From NCBI RefSeq assembly GCF_026659735.1, contig NZ_JANSKK010000002.1, positions 124,001 through 188,000 on the forward strand: a DNA stretch of 64,000 bases, in the 5' to 3' direction. The notes beneath the pieces were generated by a model. That model did no database searches. It had not been told where the DNA came from and saw only the letters and a list, made by a program, of their open reading frames with translations. The position numbers were made by a program, and so were the translations under genes. This stretch comes from Staphylococcus pettenkoferi (GTDB taxonomy: Bacteria > Bacillota > Bacilli > Staphylococcales > Staphylococcaceae). Below are positions 36,722 through 48,307 of the stretch, piece after piece. The stretch's first letter is position 1. Each line of letters opens with the position of its first letter.

Positions 36722-37976
36722 GTGGACGACCTTCTGTTTCTGAAGCTGCGTCTTCACCCTCTTGGTCAGTTTCCTCTGCTTCAGCCTCTACATTTTGTTC
36801 AATCATATCAGCGAAGAGACCATAAACGTAGCTTTCTGGGTTAAATGGTTGAAGGTCATCTAAGCGTTCACCTAAACCAACGTATTTCACTGGGATGTGA
36901 AGTTCGTTACGGATGGCAAGAACGATACCACCTTTAGCTGTACCATCAAGTTTCGTTAAGACGATACCTGAAACGTCTGTCACTTCTTTGAAGGCACGAG
37001 CTTGAGAAAGTGCGTTCTGACCCGTCGTCGCATCTAAGCAAAGTAAGCTTTCGTGAGGCGCGTCCGGAATCGCACGACCAATGACACGTTTCATCTTCTC
37101 AAGTTCGTTCATTAAGTTTGCTTTGTTCTGTAAACGACCTGCTGTATCGACGATTAAGATGTCGACACCTTTATGCTTCGCTGCATTCATCGCATCATAT
37201 ACAACAGCAGCTGGGTCTGAACCCTCACTTTGGCTAATCACATCAACACCGACACGTTCACCCCATACTTGAAGTTGACGTATCGCACCTGCTCTGAATG
37301 TATCGCCAGCAGCAAGCATAACTTTTTTACCTTCTGCTTGATAGCGATGCGCAAGTTTACCGATTGTTGTCGTCTTACCTACACCGTTAACGCCGACCAT
37401 GAGCACGACATTTAAGCGACCGTCTTCAAGGTTCATGACCTCAGAATGTTCATCATCTTGATGGTAGATTTCAACAATCTTCTCAACGATGACTTCACGT
37501 AAATCTTCAGTCTCTTGGATATTGCGACGTTTCGCTTCGTCACGAAGTTCGTCTACGAGTTCCATCACTGTATTAAATCCAACGTCTGCTGTGATGAGCA
37601 TCTCTTCTAATGCTTCGAAGAAATCTTCGTCTACTTTACGATAACGCGCGATGAGATTATTGAGTTGTTCTTGGAAGTTCTGACGTGATTTCTCTAAACC
37701 GGCTTTGAATTTGGCACCTAATTTTTGCGCTTCAATTTCTTCAAAGTCTTCAATGGAGATCAGTCCATCTTCATCGAAATCCGCTTCACTTAATTTCTTC
37801 GGTTTCTTCTTAGGTGGTTCGGGTTGTTCTGCAGGTTGATCGAACTGTTGCTGACTCTCATCAGACTCTGCCGAATCTAAATCTTCGAGTTGCGTTAATT
37901 CCTGGGGGTCTTCGTGTTTCTTCTCTTCTTTCGCTTGGCCTGTAAACTTGTCCTTTAAGCGTTTAAAAAAGCTCAT
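36714..37976 (-). CDS. ftsY: Signal recognition particle receptor FtsY
   Basis: FtsY is the membrane-associated SRP receptor GTPase. Its 420 residues have an acidic N-terminal A region (about 1-110, rich in Glu, Asp and Gln), then the NG domain with [31 protein letters not shown] and [11 protein letters not shown]. The C-terminus after about 390 has an acidic tail ([24 protein letters not shown] in part). It overlaps the smc stop by four bases (ATGA). Confidence 0.97.
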   Translation of the reverse strand: MSFFKRLKDKFTGQAKEEKKHEDPQELTQLEDLDSAESDESQQQFDQPAEQPEPPKKKPKKLSEADFDEDGLISIEDFEEIEAQKLGAKFKAGLEKSRQNFQEQLNNLIARYRKVDEDFFEALEEMLITADVGFNTVMELVDELRDEAKRRNIQETEDLREVIVEKIVEIYHQDDEHSEVMNLEDGRLNVVLMVGVNGVGKTTTIGKLAHRYQAEGKKVMLAAGDTFRAGAIRQLQVWGERVGVDVISQSEGSDPAAVVYDAMNAAKHKGVDILIVDTAGRLQNKANLMNELEKMKRVIGRAIPDAPHESLLCLDATTGQNALSQARAFKEVTDVSGIVLTKLDGTAKGGIVLAIRNELHIPVKYVGLGERLDDLQPFNPESYVYGLFADMIEQNVEAEAEETDQEGEDAASETEGRPHE

Positions 37977-40900
37977 GTTTGTTCCTCCTCCATTACCTCA
38001 TCTATCGTATTTAAGTTCACACTGACTAATTTCGATACACCAAATTCTTGCATCGTCACACCGTAGAGTCGATCTGAATACTCCATCGTACCTTTTCGGT
38101 GCGTGATGACGATAAATTGCGTTTGTTCAGATAGCTGGCGTAAATATTGTGCATACCGAATTACATTTGCTTCATCTAATGCAGCTTCGACCTCATCAAG
38201 AATGACAAATGGTGCAGATCTGACTTTTAATATCGCAAAGAGTAAAGCAATGGCACTTAGTGCACGTTCGCCACCACTCAGTAAAGATAAATGTTGCAGT
38301 TTCTTACCAGGGGGTTGCACGACAATTTCTACGCCTGCTGAGAGGTAGTCGTCGTCCGTTAAGCGTAACTCTGCTTCACCGCCATCAAATAGTGATTTAA
38401 AGACTTCTGTAAAGTGACCTTGTACGGCATGGAAAGTCGTTTTGAAACGATCTTGCACTTCTTGATCCATTTCTTGAATAATTTGTTCTAAAGTTGCTTT
38501 CGCTTCTCTTAAATCGGTACGCTGTTCATCTAAGAATGTATAGCGCGTGTTCAACTCCTCGAACTGTTCAATCGCATTCAAGTTAACAGGTCCGAGCTCT
38601 TCAATCGACATCTTCGTCAATTTCACCTTTTTACGCAAGCTTTCAATATCTGTATCAAGCTCATACAACGTCTTCGCATGTTCAAATGTCACATGATAGT
38701 CTTCACTGAGATGGTCAATTGCATGACTAATCAAGACGTCTAAACGTGATTGTTCTGCTTTAATATCTTGATAGCGATTCTCGATGGAGAGAATGTCGCG
38801 ATGTGTCTCTTGCAATAGCGCATCTGTTTCTTCAATCGTCTCATTGAGTTCTGAACGTTGTGCTTTCACTTCTTCAAGCTGTTGATTATAACGAGACTTG
38901 TCTTCTTGCTTCTCATCAATCTGCGACTGTATTTGATCAAAGGCTTGCTGACCGGTGATTTCATCTGAATTAAAGAATTCTATCTTCTCTAATAGTTGTT
39001 CAAGTGCTTGATCTGTTTGATCGAGTTGTTCGTTCAATCGTTCTTTCATTTGACGTTGTGTCTTGAGACGTTCTTTCGTTACGGCTAAATCCGATTTCTT
39101 CTGATTGAGTTGTTGTTGAAGTTGAGTCGTACTTGCTTTGCCTTCTTTGTTTAATTCAGTGAGTCGCTCAATATCTTTCTCTAGCTGTGCTAAGCGTTCT
39201 TTAATCTCAGAAAGCTGTTGTTGTTTCTCATTCAACGTCGCTTTGCTTTTCGCACTTTCATAACCATCATTTTTCTCAAATTGGAATTCTTCGTGATCAT
39301 CCTTGATTTGTGCCTCATTCGTACGCAGACGATCGAGTTCGAGAGATAGCTCATGCTTGTGCTGTTTGATTTCATTATAACGTTGACTGCTACTTAAGTA
39401 ATCTTCACTGAGTTGATTGGCTTGATCATTCATCTCTTGGAATTGTTTTTCAAAATCAACTGTCTGACGATGATAGGATTCCAATTGCGCTTTCATCTTC
39501 GCTAGTTCGTCTTTCTGAGCTAAGACACTCTTCGTCTTGCGTTCACCCCCACCGGACATCGAGCCACCAGGGTTCACGATATCGCCTTCAAGCGTTACGA
39601 TCCGAGTACGATAGCGTATCGCTCTCGCTAACGCATTCGCCTGTTTCAAATCATTCACGATAATCGTATTTCCTAACAGATTTCGCACGATGTGTTGATA
39701 TTGTGGTTCTACCGAAATCGCTTCAGAGGCAACGTTAATGTAGCCTTCAGCTCGTTCTGCGATAGATTGAATTTCTGCAGATAACTGTCGTGGTTTAATA
39801 ACATTTAAAGGTAAAAATGTAGCACGTCCTAGGCTATGTTGTTTCAGATATTGAATCGCTTGGCGTCCGGCTTGTTCCGTTTCAACAATGACATGTTGCA
39901 TTGACGCACCCAAAGCGATTTCAATTGCTTTCGTGAGTTCTGACGGTACATCGATAATTTCTGCGACTGCCCCATGTATACCGGATAACTGTGTATCCTT
40001 TGCTTTCAATACATGTTTAACGCCATTGAAGAAGTAGTTATAGCCTTCTTGTTGCGCTGACATACTATCGATGCGTGATTTTAGCTTTTCATTATAACGA
40101 TACGCTTGATGAAGTTGATGTTCATATTCTGACTGTTTCTTCTTCACACGCGTTAATTCTTGTTCGCGTTGATTTAATTCTTGTTCAATCGCTTTCAAGT
40201 CTTTGTCGGCTTGTGCATGTGATTGTTCCGTTGTCACGATTTCTTGTTGTACTTTCTGTAATGCTTCGTAAGCTTCTCCAAGACGAGAGTCTAGCCGAGA
40301 TTGCTTAGATTCATTTTCTTGAATCGTATGTTCAAGGAAGCGAATATCGTTGTTCACATCGGATTGTTCAGACATGAGCGCGTAATACTGGTCTTTCAAG
40401 TCTTCTAATTGTGATTCAGTATCATCATCAGAATGTCCTAGTTGATTCTCATACGCCTGAATTTGCTGATTTAACTCTTTTTGTTGTTGCTGTAACGTCG
40501 TAATTTCTGCTTTAGCCTGCGCTAACTCTTGTTGCAAACGTTCTTTTTGTTCTTCTAAATTCTCTTGTTCCTCTTCGAAACGCGCATTCGTTTCAGATTG
40601 GTTCTTCTGACGTTCTTTTAACACATTCAGCTGACCATTGTATTTTTCAAGGACTTCCGTTGCTTTCACGAGTTGATAGTTCAGCTTTTCGATGTCATTA
40701 TCGTATTGTTGACGTTCAGATTTGTATTTATTTAACGCCTTCGTATGTTGAACTTTATTGGCTTCTTTTGTTTCTTGCTGGCTTTTTAACGAATTTAATT
40801 GCTCATCTAACTCATGGACATTGTCGTTATACGTTTCAACATCATGAACTGTAACAAGTATATCGCTCTTCTCCATCTCAGCAGCAAGATGTTGATACTC

Positions 40901-41542
40901 TTTCGCAATTGAAGCTTCTTCGCGTAGAGGCTCCACACGACCTTCAAGATCGTACAGGATATCTTCTACACGTGTTAAGTTGTCCTCAGTTTGATCTAGT
41001 TTCTGAACAGAGGACGCCTTTCTCTTCTTGTATTTCAACACGCCTGCTGATTCTTCGATAATTTGACGTCGGTCTATCGGCTTGGCATTCAGAATTTCGT
41101 CGACTCTGCCTTGTGAAATAATACTAAACGCTTCTTTACCTAATCCTGAATCTAGGAAAAGGTCTACAATATCTTTCAAACGTGCACGTTCATTGTTCAA
41201 GTAGTATTCACTTTCGCCACTGCGATATAAACGACGTGTGACAGTGACGATTTCGGCGTCATATTGTAACTTGCCAGAGCTGTTATCTAGTTTCAGTTGC
41301 ACCTCTGCGTAGTTCTGCGCTTTACGATGTTCGGCACCCGAGAAGATAATATCCTCCATCTTTGAACCACGTAAAGACTTTGCGGATTGTTCGCCTAGCA
41401 CCCATTTAATCGCATCAGTAATATTACTTTTACCACTGCCATTGGGACCTACGATAGCAGTGACGCCATTATCAAATTGAACGTCTGTATGATCAGCAAA
41501 CGATTTAAAGCCGTATGCATCTATAGATTTTAAATATACCAT
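37973..41542 (-). CDS. smc: Chromosome partition protein Smc
   Basis: Smc is the condensin ATPase that organises the chromosome with ScpA and ScpB. The 1189 residues show an N-terminal Walker A (VGPNGSGKSNITDAIKWVLGEQSAK in part), two long coiled coils (about 170-500 and 670-1000) around a hinge (GIHGAVAEIIDVP ... GGSMSGG), and a C-terminal head with the signature LSGGERALSAIALLFAIL and Walker B FVILDEVEAALDE. It lies between rnc and ftsY as in other staphylococci. Confidence 0.98.
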   Translation of the reverse strand: MVYLKSIDAYGFKSFADHTDVQFDNGVTAIVGPNGSGKSNITDAIKWVLGEQSAKSLRGSKMEDIIFSGAEHRKAQNYAEVQLKLDNSSGKLQYDAEIVTVTRRLYRSGESEYYLNNERARLKDIVDLFLDSGLGKEAFSIISQGRVDEILNAKPIDRRQIIEESAGVLKYKKRKASSVQKLDQTEDNLTRVEDILYDLEGRVEPLREEASIAKEYQHLAAEMEKSDILVTVHDVETYNDNVHELDEQLNSLKSQQETKEANKVQHTKALNKYKSERQQYDNDIEKLNYQLVKATEVLEKYNGQLNVLKERQKNQSETNARFEEEQENLEEQKERLQQELAQAKAEITTLQQQQKELNQQIQAYENQLGHSDDDTESQLEDLKDQYYALMSEQSDVNNDIRFLEHTIQENESKQSRLDSRLGEAYEALQKVQQEIVTTEQSHAQADKDLKAIEQELNQREQELTRVKKKQSEYEHQLHQAYRYNEKLKSRIDSMSAQQEGYNYFFNGVKHVLKAKDTQLSGIHGAVAEIIDVPSELTKAIEIALGASMQHVIVETEQAGRQAIQYLKQHSLGRATFLPLNVIKPRQLSAEIQSIAERAEGYINVASEAISVEPQYQHIVRNLLGNTIIVNDLKQANALARAIRYRTRIVTLEGDIVNPGGSMSGGGERKTKSVLAQKDELAKMKAQLESYHRQTVDFEKQFQEMNDQANQLSEDYLSSSQRYNEIKQHKHELSLELDRLRTNEAQIKDDHEEFQFEKNDGYESAKSKATLNEKQQQLSEIKERLAQLEKDIERLTELNKEGKASTTQLQQQLNQKKSDLAVTKERLKTQRQMKERLNEQLDQTDQALEQLLEKIEFFNSDEITGQQAFDQIQSQIDEKQEDKSRYNQQLEEVKAQRSELNETIEETDALLQETHRDILSIENRYQDIKAEQSRLDVLISHAIDHLSEDYHVTFEHAKTLYELDTDIESLRKKVKLTKMSIEELGPVNLNAIEQFEELNTRYTFLDEQRTDLREAKATLEQIIQEMDQEVQDRFKTTFHAVQGHFTEVFKSLFDGGEAELRLTDDDYLSAGVEIVVQPPGKKLQHLSLLSGGERALSAIALLFAILKVRSAPFVILDEVEAALDEANVIRYAQYLRQLSEQTQFIVITHRKGTMEYSDRLYGVTMQEFGVSKLVSVNLNTIDEVMEEEQT

Positions 41543-41575
41543 GCTTTACTCCTTATCTTTACTCGCTCAAAGGTC

Positions 41576-42307
41576 TTAAGACTTTGGATTCATCACTTTA
41601 AAAGCACTTTCGGCTGCTTTTTGTTCAGATTCTTTCTTCGTCTTACCTTTACCTGTCGCAATCGCTTCACCTTTCAACATTACTTGGGACGTGAATAATC
41701 GGTGATGCGCTGGACCTTCTTCTTTAACGAGACGATATGTCACGTCGCCACGATTATGCTGATGTACAAATTCCTGGAATTGCGTCTTGAAATCCACTAC
41801 ACCTTGGAGTTCATCATCTTCAACATAAGGAAAGATAACTTGTTGCGCAAATTGATTCACAACAGTTAATCCTTGATCTAAATAGAGCGCACCTACAAAG
41901 GCTTCAAAGGCATCTGAAACGAGTGAAGGACGCGTTCTGCCTCCAGTCTTCTCTTCACCTTTACCTAACAGTATAAGCTCATTTAAGTTAATCTTATTCG
42001 CAAATATTACAAGTGATGGCTCACACACGATGGTCGCTCTCATCTTAGTCAAATTCCCTTCCGGCAGATCGGGATATTTGTCGAAAAGATAGCGTGATAC
42101 CGTCAATTCTAATACTGCGTCACCTAGAAATTCTAAACGCTCATTGTGTTCTAAACGATTCATGTTGAAGTCGTTGATAAAGCTGGAATGAGAGAAAGCC
42201 TGTTGATACAGTGCGATGTTCTCATAAGGTAGCTTAAGTTCTTTCATCTTTGTAGCGAATTGAGTTCGAAATGATTGCTCGATTTGTTCTTTATAATTTG
42301 TCGACAA
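41576..42307 (-). CDS. rnc: Ribonuclease III
   Basis: RNase III cleaves double-stranded RNA, including rRNA precursors and antisense duplexes. The catalytic signature [15 protein letters not shown] and downstream E in [16 protein letters not shown] are present, and a double-stranded RNA-binding domain ends the protein. The frame opens at 42340. The TTG at 42307 has AAGGAGG upstream (about 10 bases) and gives [13 protein letters not shown], which matches how the S. aureus protein begins and its length of 243 residues. It starts the rnc-smc-ftsY cluster. Confidence 0.95.
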   Translation of the reverse strand: MSTNYKEQIEQSFRTQFATKMKELKLPYENIALYQQAFSHSSFINDFNMNRLEHNERLEFLGDAVLELTVSRYLFDKYPDLPEGNLTKMRATIVCEPSLVIFANKINLNELILLGKGEEKTGGRTRPSLVSDAFEAFVGALYLDQGLTVVNQFAQQVIFPYVEDDELQGVVDFKTQFQEFVHQHNRGDVTYRLVKEEGPAHHRLFTSQVMLKGEAIATGKGKTKKESEQKAAESAFKVMNPKS

Positions 42308-42434
42308 TAGTTTGACGCCTCCTTCTCTTTCTTTGCGCACACTGTTAATTCTACGTGAATTAATAGTAAAACTAAAGTGGAGAGATAAAGATTTACTAAA
42401 TATTTAACATGCGCACGAGTACTTTTCTTGCGCA

Positions 42435-42471
42435 TAAAAAATCTGAGTCGATGTATTCAACGACTCAGATT
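42435..42471 (-). terminator. Intrinsic terminator after acpP
   Basis: AATCTGAGTCG, a 10-base loop, then CGACTCAGATT is followed by TTTTATG on the minus strand: a perfect 11-base stem ending the fapR-plsX-fabD-fabG-acpP operon. Confidence 0.92.
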
Positions 42472-42479
42472 CACATATA

Positions 42480-42713
42480 TTATTTTTCAAGGCTGTTAAT
42501 ATATTTAACAGCATCACCAACAGTGTTGATTTTTTCTGCTTCTTCGTCTGGAATTTCAGTACCAAATTCGTCTTCTAATTCCATTACTAATTCAGCAATG
42601 TCAAGTGAGTCAGCGCCTAAATCATCTTTGAAAGATGCATCTTCAGTTACTTTATCAGCATCAACACCTAAACGGTCAACGATGATGTCTTTTACTTTAT
42701 CGAAGTTTTCCAC
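42480..42713 (-). CDS. acpP: Acyl carrier protein
   Basis: ACP carries growing acyl chains on a phosphopantetheine arm. The 77 residues are a complete acidic family member, with the modified Ser in [27 protein letters not shown] precedes the ATG. It closes the FapR-controlled lipid operon, 186 bases after fabG, a gap in which I see only AT-rich sequence. Confidence 0.98.
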   Translation of the reverse strand: MENFDKVKDIIVDRLGVDADKVTEDASFKDDLGADSLDIAELVMELEDEFGTEIPDEEAEKINTVGDAVKYINSLEK

Positions 42714-42899
42714 GTCGAGTCACCTCCTTTTAAAGTCAACATATAGACCTTATTATTTTCCCATTTTATGAAGTGAAATACAAGTGAAATTTCATGGTGT
42801 TTATGAAACGCAAGTCTTATACGCTAGAATATGCATTTCATACTCTCATGGATTTCAAACTGTTTCATCTCACTTCGTAACTCCCCTTGAACGGGGAGA

Positions 42900-43640
42900 T
42901 TACATGTACATACCGCCGTTAACGTGAATTGTTTGACCAGTGATATATTTCGCTTTATCAGAAGCTAAGAATGTAACAGTATCCGCGATATCTTGGTCTT
43001 TACCAAAGCGTTTAAGCGGAATTTGATCTAACATTTGTTCTTTCAAATCATCACTTAATGCGTCAGTCATGTCTGACACGATGAAACCAGGTGCTACAGC
43101 GTTGACTGTGATATTACGTGAAGCTAATTCACGTGCAGTTGATTTCGTTAAACCAACGACACCTGCTTTCGTAGCAACGTAATTAGCTTGTCCTGGGTTA
43201 CCTACAGATCCTACGACACTTGATAAGTTGATGATAGAACCACTTTTTTGTCTTAACATTTGCGGTGTGACCTTCTGGATACAATTGAAGACACCTTTAA
43301 GGTTCGTATCAATGACATCGTCCCACTCTTGTTCTTTCATACGCATGAGTAGGTTATCACGTGTAATACCCGCATTGTTCACGAGCACATCAATTGAACC
43401 AAACGTACTTACGACTTCTTTAATCATCGCTTTGACTTCATCGCCATTCGCTACGTTAGCTTGAATTGCGAAGCTTTCCACTCCTTTACCTTTAATTTCT
43501 TCGACTACAGCTTCTGCTTTGTCTTTATTACCTGCGTAGTTGACTGCAACGTTATAGCCTTCTTCAGCAAATTGTAAAGCAATGCTGCGTCCGATACCGC
43601 GTGAAGCACCTGTAACTAATACGTTCTTACTCATCTTCAT
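42900..43640 (-). CDS. fabG: 3-oxoacyl-[acyl-carrier-protein] reductase FabG
   Basis: FabG is the NADPH-dependent reductase of type II fatty acid synthesis. Of the short-chain dehydrogenase type, it has 246 residues with [12 protein letters not shown] for the cofactor, [10 protein letters not shown], catalytic Ser in [10 protein letters not shown] and the YxxxK pair in YVATKAG. The ATG at 43640 ([11 protein letters not shown]) is used, with AAAGGA four bases before it; it overlaps the fabD stop by 14 bases. Confidence 0.97.
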   Translation of the reverse strand: MKMSKNVLVTGASRGIGRSIALQFAEEGYNVAVNYAGNKDKAEAVVEEIKGKGVESFAIQANVANGDEVKAMIKEVVSTFGSIDVLVNNAGITRDNLLMRMKEQEWDDVIDTNLKGVFNCIQKVTPQMLRQKSGSIINLSSVVGSVGNPGQANYVATKAGVVGLTKSTARELASRNITVNAVAPGFIVSDMTDALSDDLKEQMLDQIPLKRFGKDQDIADTVTFLASDKAKYITGQTIHVNGGMYM

Positions 43641-44553
43641 TCCATCCTTTCACATCTTCTAAAGTTTGAATAGAAGTTAATTTCACATCGCGATTAATCT
43701 TTTTAATTAAACCTGAAAGTACTCTACCTGGGCCAATTTCGATAAAATGATCTACTCCGTCTTCAATCAATTGTTCTGTAGATTTAATAAATTGAACCGG
43801 TGAATACAATTGTTTAATCATATTCTGTTTAATCGTTTCAGCATCTGTTTCTCCTTGTGCGTTCACGTTCTGAACGACAGGAAATTGAGCATCATGCCAT
43901 TCAAATTGATCGATATAATCAGCGAAATCTTGTTCGATGACTTGCATCATAGAGGAGTGGAATGGACCTGAAACAGGTAGAGGCATAACACGTTTCGCAC
44001 CGAGTGATTTGCCCTCTTGTGCAAGTTGATCGATCAATGTCTTGTGTCCAGATACGACGATTTGCCCTGGAGAATTGATGTTTGCGGGTTCAATAATTTC
44101 ATCGTCTGTAGATAATGAACGACAAATTTCGTCAACCTTGTCATAGTCTAAACCGAGCACAGCAGCCATGCCACCCACACCATTTGGGAAGGCATCTGCC
44201 ATGAGCTGACCACGCTTGCGCACAATCTTCACTGCATCTTCAAATGAGAGCACACCACTTGCGACAAGGCTAGCATATTCACCTAAACTATGCCCCATCG
44301 TATAATCAGCGTCGATGTTATTAAGTGCGCGATATAACGCCATGCTATGTGTCACTAATGCAGGTTGCGTGTTCTCAGTTTGATTTAACTTACCATCATT
44401 ATCAGTGAACATCGTTTCTAACAAATCAAAGTCTAACGCTTCTTGCGCAGTATTGAGCACTTCTGTTGCTTGTGCATCGTGTTCATAAATATCTTGAGCC
44501 ATTCCGACTTTCTGAGACCCTTGACCAGGGAAGATAATTGCTGTCTTACCCAT
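43627..44553 (-). CDS. fabD: Malonyl-CoA:ACP transacylase FabD
   Basis: FabD moves malonate from CoA to ACP. The 308-residue protein starts [15 protein letters not shown], has the nucleophile Ser in [11 protein letters not shown] near residue 90, and the catalytic His in [12 protein letters not shown]. It follows plsX by two bases and overlaps fabG. Confidence 0.98.
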   Translation of the reverse strand: MGKTAIIFPGQGSQKVGMAQDIYEHDAQATEVLNTAQEALDFDLLETMFTDNDGKLNQTENTQPALVTHSMALYRALNNIDADYTMGHSLGEYASLVASGVLSFEDAVKIVRKRGQLMADAFPNGVGGMAAVLGLDYDKVDEICRSLSTDDEIIEPANINSPGQIVVSGHKTLIDQLAQEGKSLGAKRVMPLPVSGPFHSSMMQVIEQDFADYIDQFEWHDAQFPVVQNVNAQGETDAETIKQNMIKQLYSPVQFIKSTEQLIEDGVDHFIEIGPGRVLSGLIKKINRDVKLTSIQTLEDVKGWNEDE

Positions 44554-44555
44554 GA

Positions 44556-45533
44556 TTATTCACCCACCGTTTCTCTCATAGTTTCTACAATCTTTTCTTC
44601 TGCTGCAATCTTAGCTTGTCTGATTGCTGAATAGAACGCTTTCGCACTTGAACTTCCGTGTGCTTTAACTACGATGCCGTCAAGCCCAAGTAGTACTGAA
44701 CCACCGTATTCAGCATAGTCCATTTTCGTTTGCACTGCCTTCAAATCTTTCTTAATCAGTAAACCTGCGATTTTGTTTTTAAAATTACTGAGCAGCGTCT
44801 CTTTGAACATTTTACCAATAGACTTAGCAGTGCCTTCTAAGTTCTTCAAGATCATGTTACCTGTGTAACCATCTGTGACCACGACATCCGCTACATCTTC
44901 CATTAAGCCTTTAGCCTCAACGTTACCTTTGAAGTTGATGTCGTCTTGATCTTTCATTAAATTATAAGCATTCTTCGTTAATGAATTGCCTTTAGCCGCT
45001 TCTGTACCGATGTTTAACAAACCAATGGACGGATTGTGAACACCTCTAAATTTCTGAGCATAAATATGGCCAAGTTGGGCATATTGTAATAAATGTTCCG
45101 CTTTCGCATCGGCGTTCGCACCCACATCCATAAAGACGAAACCTTTGCCTGAAATTGTAGGTAGCGTAACTACCAACGCGGGTCTTGCCACACCTTTAAT
45201 ACGGCCAACAATGAATAATCCTGATGACATGAGCGCGCCGGTATTACCTGCAGAGACGCAACCTGCTGCTTCGCCGTGTTTCACCGCTTCAGCCATGCGA
45301 ACCATTGAACTATCTTTCTTACGTTTAATCGCACGAACTGGCTCGTCATCCATAGCGATTTCTTCAGTACAATGACGAAATTCAATACGCTCATGATTGA
45401 GTGTGTATTGTTTCTCATCACCAAATAGAATAATTTCAAGATCTTGGAAATCTTTGATTGCTTGTTGTACTGCATCTAGCACAATTTGGGGTGCATCGTC
45501 GCCACCCATCATATCAATTGCTATCTTAACCAT
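44556..45533 (-). CDS. plsX: Phosphate acyltransferase PlsX
   Basis: PlsX makes acyl-phosphate from acyl-ACP, the first step of phospholipid synthesis with PlsY. The 325 residues begin [15 protein letters not shown] and include [26 protein letters not shown] and GTEAAKGN. The frame opens 20 codons further up, inside fapR. The ATG at 45533 has GAGGATG about six bases before it and overlaps the fapR stop by 8 bases. Confidence 0.97.
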   Translation of the reverse strand: MVKIAIDMMGGDDAPQIVLDAVQQAIKDFQDLEIILFGDEKQYTLNHERIEFRHCTEEIAMDDEPVRAIKRKKDSSMVRMAEAVKHGEAAGCVSAGNTGALMSSGLFIVGRIKGVARPALVVTLPTISGKGFVFMDVGANADAKAEHLLQYAQLGHIYAQKFRGVHNPSIGLLNIGTEAAKGNSLTKNAYNLMKDQDDINFKGNVEAKGLMEDVADVVVTDGYTGNMILKNLEGTAKSIGKMFKETLLSNFKNKIAGLLIKKDLKAVQTKMDYAEYGGSVLLGLDGIVVKAHGSSSAKAFYSAIRQAKIAAEEKIVETMRETVGE

Positions 45534-46098
45534 TTCGTTCATCCTCACTTGTGTAATACATTTTGAAAGTACCTGTAAATACGAGGTCTTCACGGACGTA
45601 TGATTTCACCTTTATTATATAATAATTGTCTTTAATCTCTATCATTTGAGCTTCTGCTTTAACTGTATCATGTAGTTTGACCGGCTTGATAAATTGCACT
45701 TCACTTGATTGGGTCAATACTACGGGTTTATGTATCAATGCTACGCAAAGCGAATTGGCTTGTGCAAAGACCACGTGTCCTCGCGCAATTTGATTGCGTG
45801 AGAAGACAGATTCTTCGTTAATGTGTATAACAGATGTTGCCCGTTCATCAGGCGTAACATCAATCACATTACCGATGACCTCATTGCCTTCAATCGAACG
45901 AATGCGTGCGTGGTTCTTCTCTGCCACTTGTTGAATTCGTTTACGCAATTCTGGGATATTCAAATGCGTACGGTCTAACCGCACAGTTTGAATACTTACG
46001 TTAAACTGGGTACTAAGTTCGTGGTCGGTAATAAAAGGGTTCTTATCAATTGCTTCACGAATCGCTTGACGTCGTATTTCTTTTTTCAACTTAGCCAT
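45526..46098 (-). CDS. fapR: Fatty acid and phospholipid biosynthesis repressor FapR
   Basis: FapR represses lipid synthesis genes and is released by malonyl-CoA. The 190-residue protein has an N-terminal helix-turn-helix ([24 protein letters not shown] in part) and a C-terminal hot-dog thioesterase-like effector domain ([15 protein letters not shown]). It heads the plsX-fabD-fabG-acpP operon; a match to its own operator lies 24 bases upstream, so it is probably autoregulated. Confidence 0.97.
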   Translation of the reverse strand: MAKLKKEIRRQAIREAIDKNPFITDHELSTQFNVSIQTVRLDRTHLNIPELRKRIQQVAEKNHARIRSIEGNEVIGNVIDVTPDERATSVIHINEESVFSRNQIARGHVVFAQANSLCVALIHKPVVLTQSSEVQFIKPVKLHDTVKAEAQMIEIKDNYYIIKVKSYVREDLVFTGTFKMYYTSEDERNG

Positions 46099-46121
46099 TC
46101 TACGTCACCCTTCAGAGATTT

Positions 46122-46138
46122 TTAGTACCTAGTCATAA
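46122..46138. promoter_or_regulatory. FapR operator
   Basis: TTAGTACCTAGTCATAA closely matches the FapR box of bacilli and staphylococci (TTAGTACCTNGTCTTAA type, with the TTAGTAC half fully kept). It lies just downstream of the -10 of the fapR promoter, where bound repressor would block the operon. Confidence 0.8.
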
Positions 46139-46150
46139 CATTCCTCACAT

Positions 46151-46180
46151 ATCATAACACTTTCTAAATAGTTTACTCAA
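46151..46180 (-). promoter_or_regulatory. Promoter of the fapR operon
   Basis: TTGAGT (46180-46175), an 18-base spacer and TATGAT (46156-46151) lie on the minus strand. The -10 is five-sixths of consensus, and the FapR box follows about 13 bases downstream. Confidence 0.65.
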
Positions 46181-46196
46181 CAAATAAAGTAATAAA

Positions 46197-46248
46197 ATAA
46201 AGGAATGAGTCATGGACGTCATAATCGTCACACATTGCTCATTCCTTT
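46197..46248 (-). terminator. Intrinsic terminator after recG
   Basis: AAAGGAATGAG pairs with CTCATTCCTTT around a roughly 28-base loop and is followed by ATTTTATTAC on the minus strand. It begins 13 bases after the recG stop and before the fapR promoter. Confidence 0.75.
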
Positions 46249-46260
46249 CTAGTTTGTATA

Positions 46261-48306
46261 TTAATCAAAGCTCGTATATAGTAGATTATCCTCAATAAAA
46301 GAACGTAATGTAGCGTATTCATCAGTAAAGAATTGACCGGATTGTATCAATTCACCTGCTTCATCACGCGCCACTTCTAACATTTTATAATCTTCGACAA
46401 CATTGGCCACTAAGAAGTCAGGCAAACCACTTTGTTTCACCCCAAAGAAGTCACCTGGTCCCCGCATCTCAAGGTCACGTTCACTCAACTCAAAGCCGTC
46501 ATTGGTCTCAGTCATAATATTCATACGCTCAATGCCTGTCTCTGTCTTCGGTGAAGCAATGAGCACACAGTAACTTTGATGCTCACTGCGACCTACACGT
46601 CCCCGTAACTGGTGGAGCGTAGATAAGCCAAAGCGGTCCGCATCATAAATCATCATAAACGTGGCATTTGGTACGTTGACCCCGACTTCAACAACAGTAG
46701 TGGACACGAGAATATCAATCTCGTGATCACTAAAACGTTGCATTACGTCGTCTTTCTCTTCTGAGGTCATCTTACCATGTAATAGACCCACACGCGATTC
46801 GCCGTAATAGGCCTGCATGGCTTCGTACAGTTCAACAACATTCTGCACATCTTCTAAATGCTCAGAGCTTTCAATTAGCGGGCAAATCACATAGGCTTGC
46901 CGCCCTTTACGTAACTCGCTCGTCATTTGATTTAAGACTTCTTCGTAAGCTTCATGTTTCGCCCATGAGGTGATGATTGGCTTGCGACCTTTCGGCAGTT
47001 GCTTGATTGAAGAAACATCCATTTCTCCAAACACAGAAATGGCTAAGGTACGTGGAATTGGCGTTGCTGTCATAAATAGGACATTGGTCATTGCCCCTTT
47101 CTCACGAAGAAGCTGTCTTTGATTCACGCCGAAACGATGTTGCTCATCGGTAATGACCAAACCGACATCTTTGAAAATGACATCATCTTGAATTAAAGCG
47201 TGCGTACCGATTACACAATCAATTTCGCCTGCTTCCAATTGTTCAAGCAACAGTGCCCGTTTCTTTCCTTTAACAGAACCTGTCAGCAAAGCAATATTCA
47301 TCGTATCTCCAAACAACTCACTTAAACTTTCAGCATGTTGCTCGGCGAGTATCTCTGTCGGTACCATTAACGCAGATTGATACCCTGCTGTTTTCAGCGC
47401 GTACATACATATCGCAGCGACGACCGTTTTACCAGAACCGACATCACCTTGAAGTAGCCGATGCATGCGAATGGGCGCTTTCAAATCCCTAAATATTTCG
47501 TTCACACTTTGTTTCTGCGCATCAGTGAGTTCAAACGGCAAACTTGCGATAAATGCTTTAACTTGTTCAATATCATAATTGATTTCGATGGCCTCATCTG
47601 AAGTCTTCTCTAAACGATTCAACCACTGCATACGAAGTTCGAACATAAAGAGTTCAGTGAAGGCGTAGGTACGACGTGCACGTAATAGCTCCGTCTTATC
47701 TGGCGCGTAATGCAGCGTACGTATCGTATCTGCCAGTGGTTCAAGTTTATATTTGTTGCGCAAATCTTCCGAGAGCCACTCTTCAATCGTCACCTCATCA
47801 AGCACTTGACGTATCATATCTCTTAGCGGTTTCTGTTTAATCCCTTCTTTAATGCGATAAACCGGCTCGAGATGTGTTTCGCCTTGTTCCTCAGCACTAA
47901 AATACATCCGATTACCATTGATTTCTTGTTTCCGACGATTCCATTTACCTTTAATAGTCACAAGTTCATTGAGTTGAATTTTCTTTTTCAAATAAGGTTG
48001 GTTAAAAAAGATCGCCTTCACTGCGATATTATTAACGAGTAAGTGAACGGTCAGCTTAGATTTATTACGTCCAAAAAAAGCGACAGTAGGCGTCGAATAC
48101 ACTTCTCCCACTACTGTCACGACGGATTGATCTTCAGCTTGATTTAAATCTACTACAGTATTATCTTCGTATCTGACTGGAAAATATAAGACTAAATCTT
48201 CAATCGTTTGAATGTTTAATTCATTGAGCACTGCTAAACGCTTTGGCCCCAAACCTTTTACTGATGATAATGGAAAAGGGCTCTCAATTAAATGGACTTT
48301 CGACAT
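46261..48306 (-). CDS. recG: ATP-dependent DNA helicase RecG
   Basis: RecG remodels stalled forks and Holliday junctions. Its 681 residues have an N-terminal wedge/OB domain, then helicase motifs: [12 protein letters not shown] (Walker A), DEQHRFG (DEQH box), [12 protein letters not shown], and the C-terminal [14 protein letters not shown] and QLRGRVGR. The frame opens at a GTG at 48318, but the ATG at 48306 has GGTGA five bases before it and gives [11 protein letters not shown] as in relatives. It starts two bases after the sdaAA stop. Confidence 0.97.
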   Translation of the reverse strand: MSKVHLIESPFPLSSVKGLGPKRLAVLNELNIQTIEDLVLYFPVRYEDNTVVDLNQAEDQSVVTVVGEVYSTPTVAFFGRNKSKLTVHLLVNNIAVKAIFFNQPYLKKKIQLNELVTIKGKWNRRKQEINGNRMYFSAEEQGETHLEPVYRIKEGIKQKPLRDMIRQVLDEVTIEEWLSEDLRNKYKLEPLADTIRTLHYAPDKTELLRARRTYAFTELFMFELRMQWLNRLEKTSDEAIEINYDIEQVKAFIASLPFELTDAQKQSVNEIFRDLKAPIRMHRLLQGDVGSGKTVVAAICMYALKTAGYQSALMVPTEILAEQHAESLSELFGDTMNIALLTGSVKGKKRALLLEQLEAGEIDCVIGTHALIQDDVIFKDVGLVITDEQHRFGVNQRQLLREKGAMTNVLFMTATPIPRTLAISVFGEMDVSSIKQLPKGRKPIITSWAKHEAYEEVLNQMTSELRKGRQAYVICPLIESSEHLEDVQNVVELYEAMQAYYGESRVGLLHGKMTSEEKDDVMQRFSDHEIDILVSTTVVEVGVNVPNATFMMIYDADRFGLSTLHQLRGRVGRSEHQSYCVLIASPKTETGIERMNIMTETNDGFELSERDLEMRGPGDFFGVKQSGLPDFLVANVVEDYKMLEVARDEAGELIQSGQFFTDEYATLRSFIEDNLLYTSFD

Positions 48307-48307
48307 A

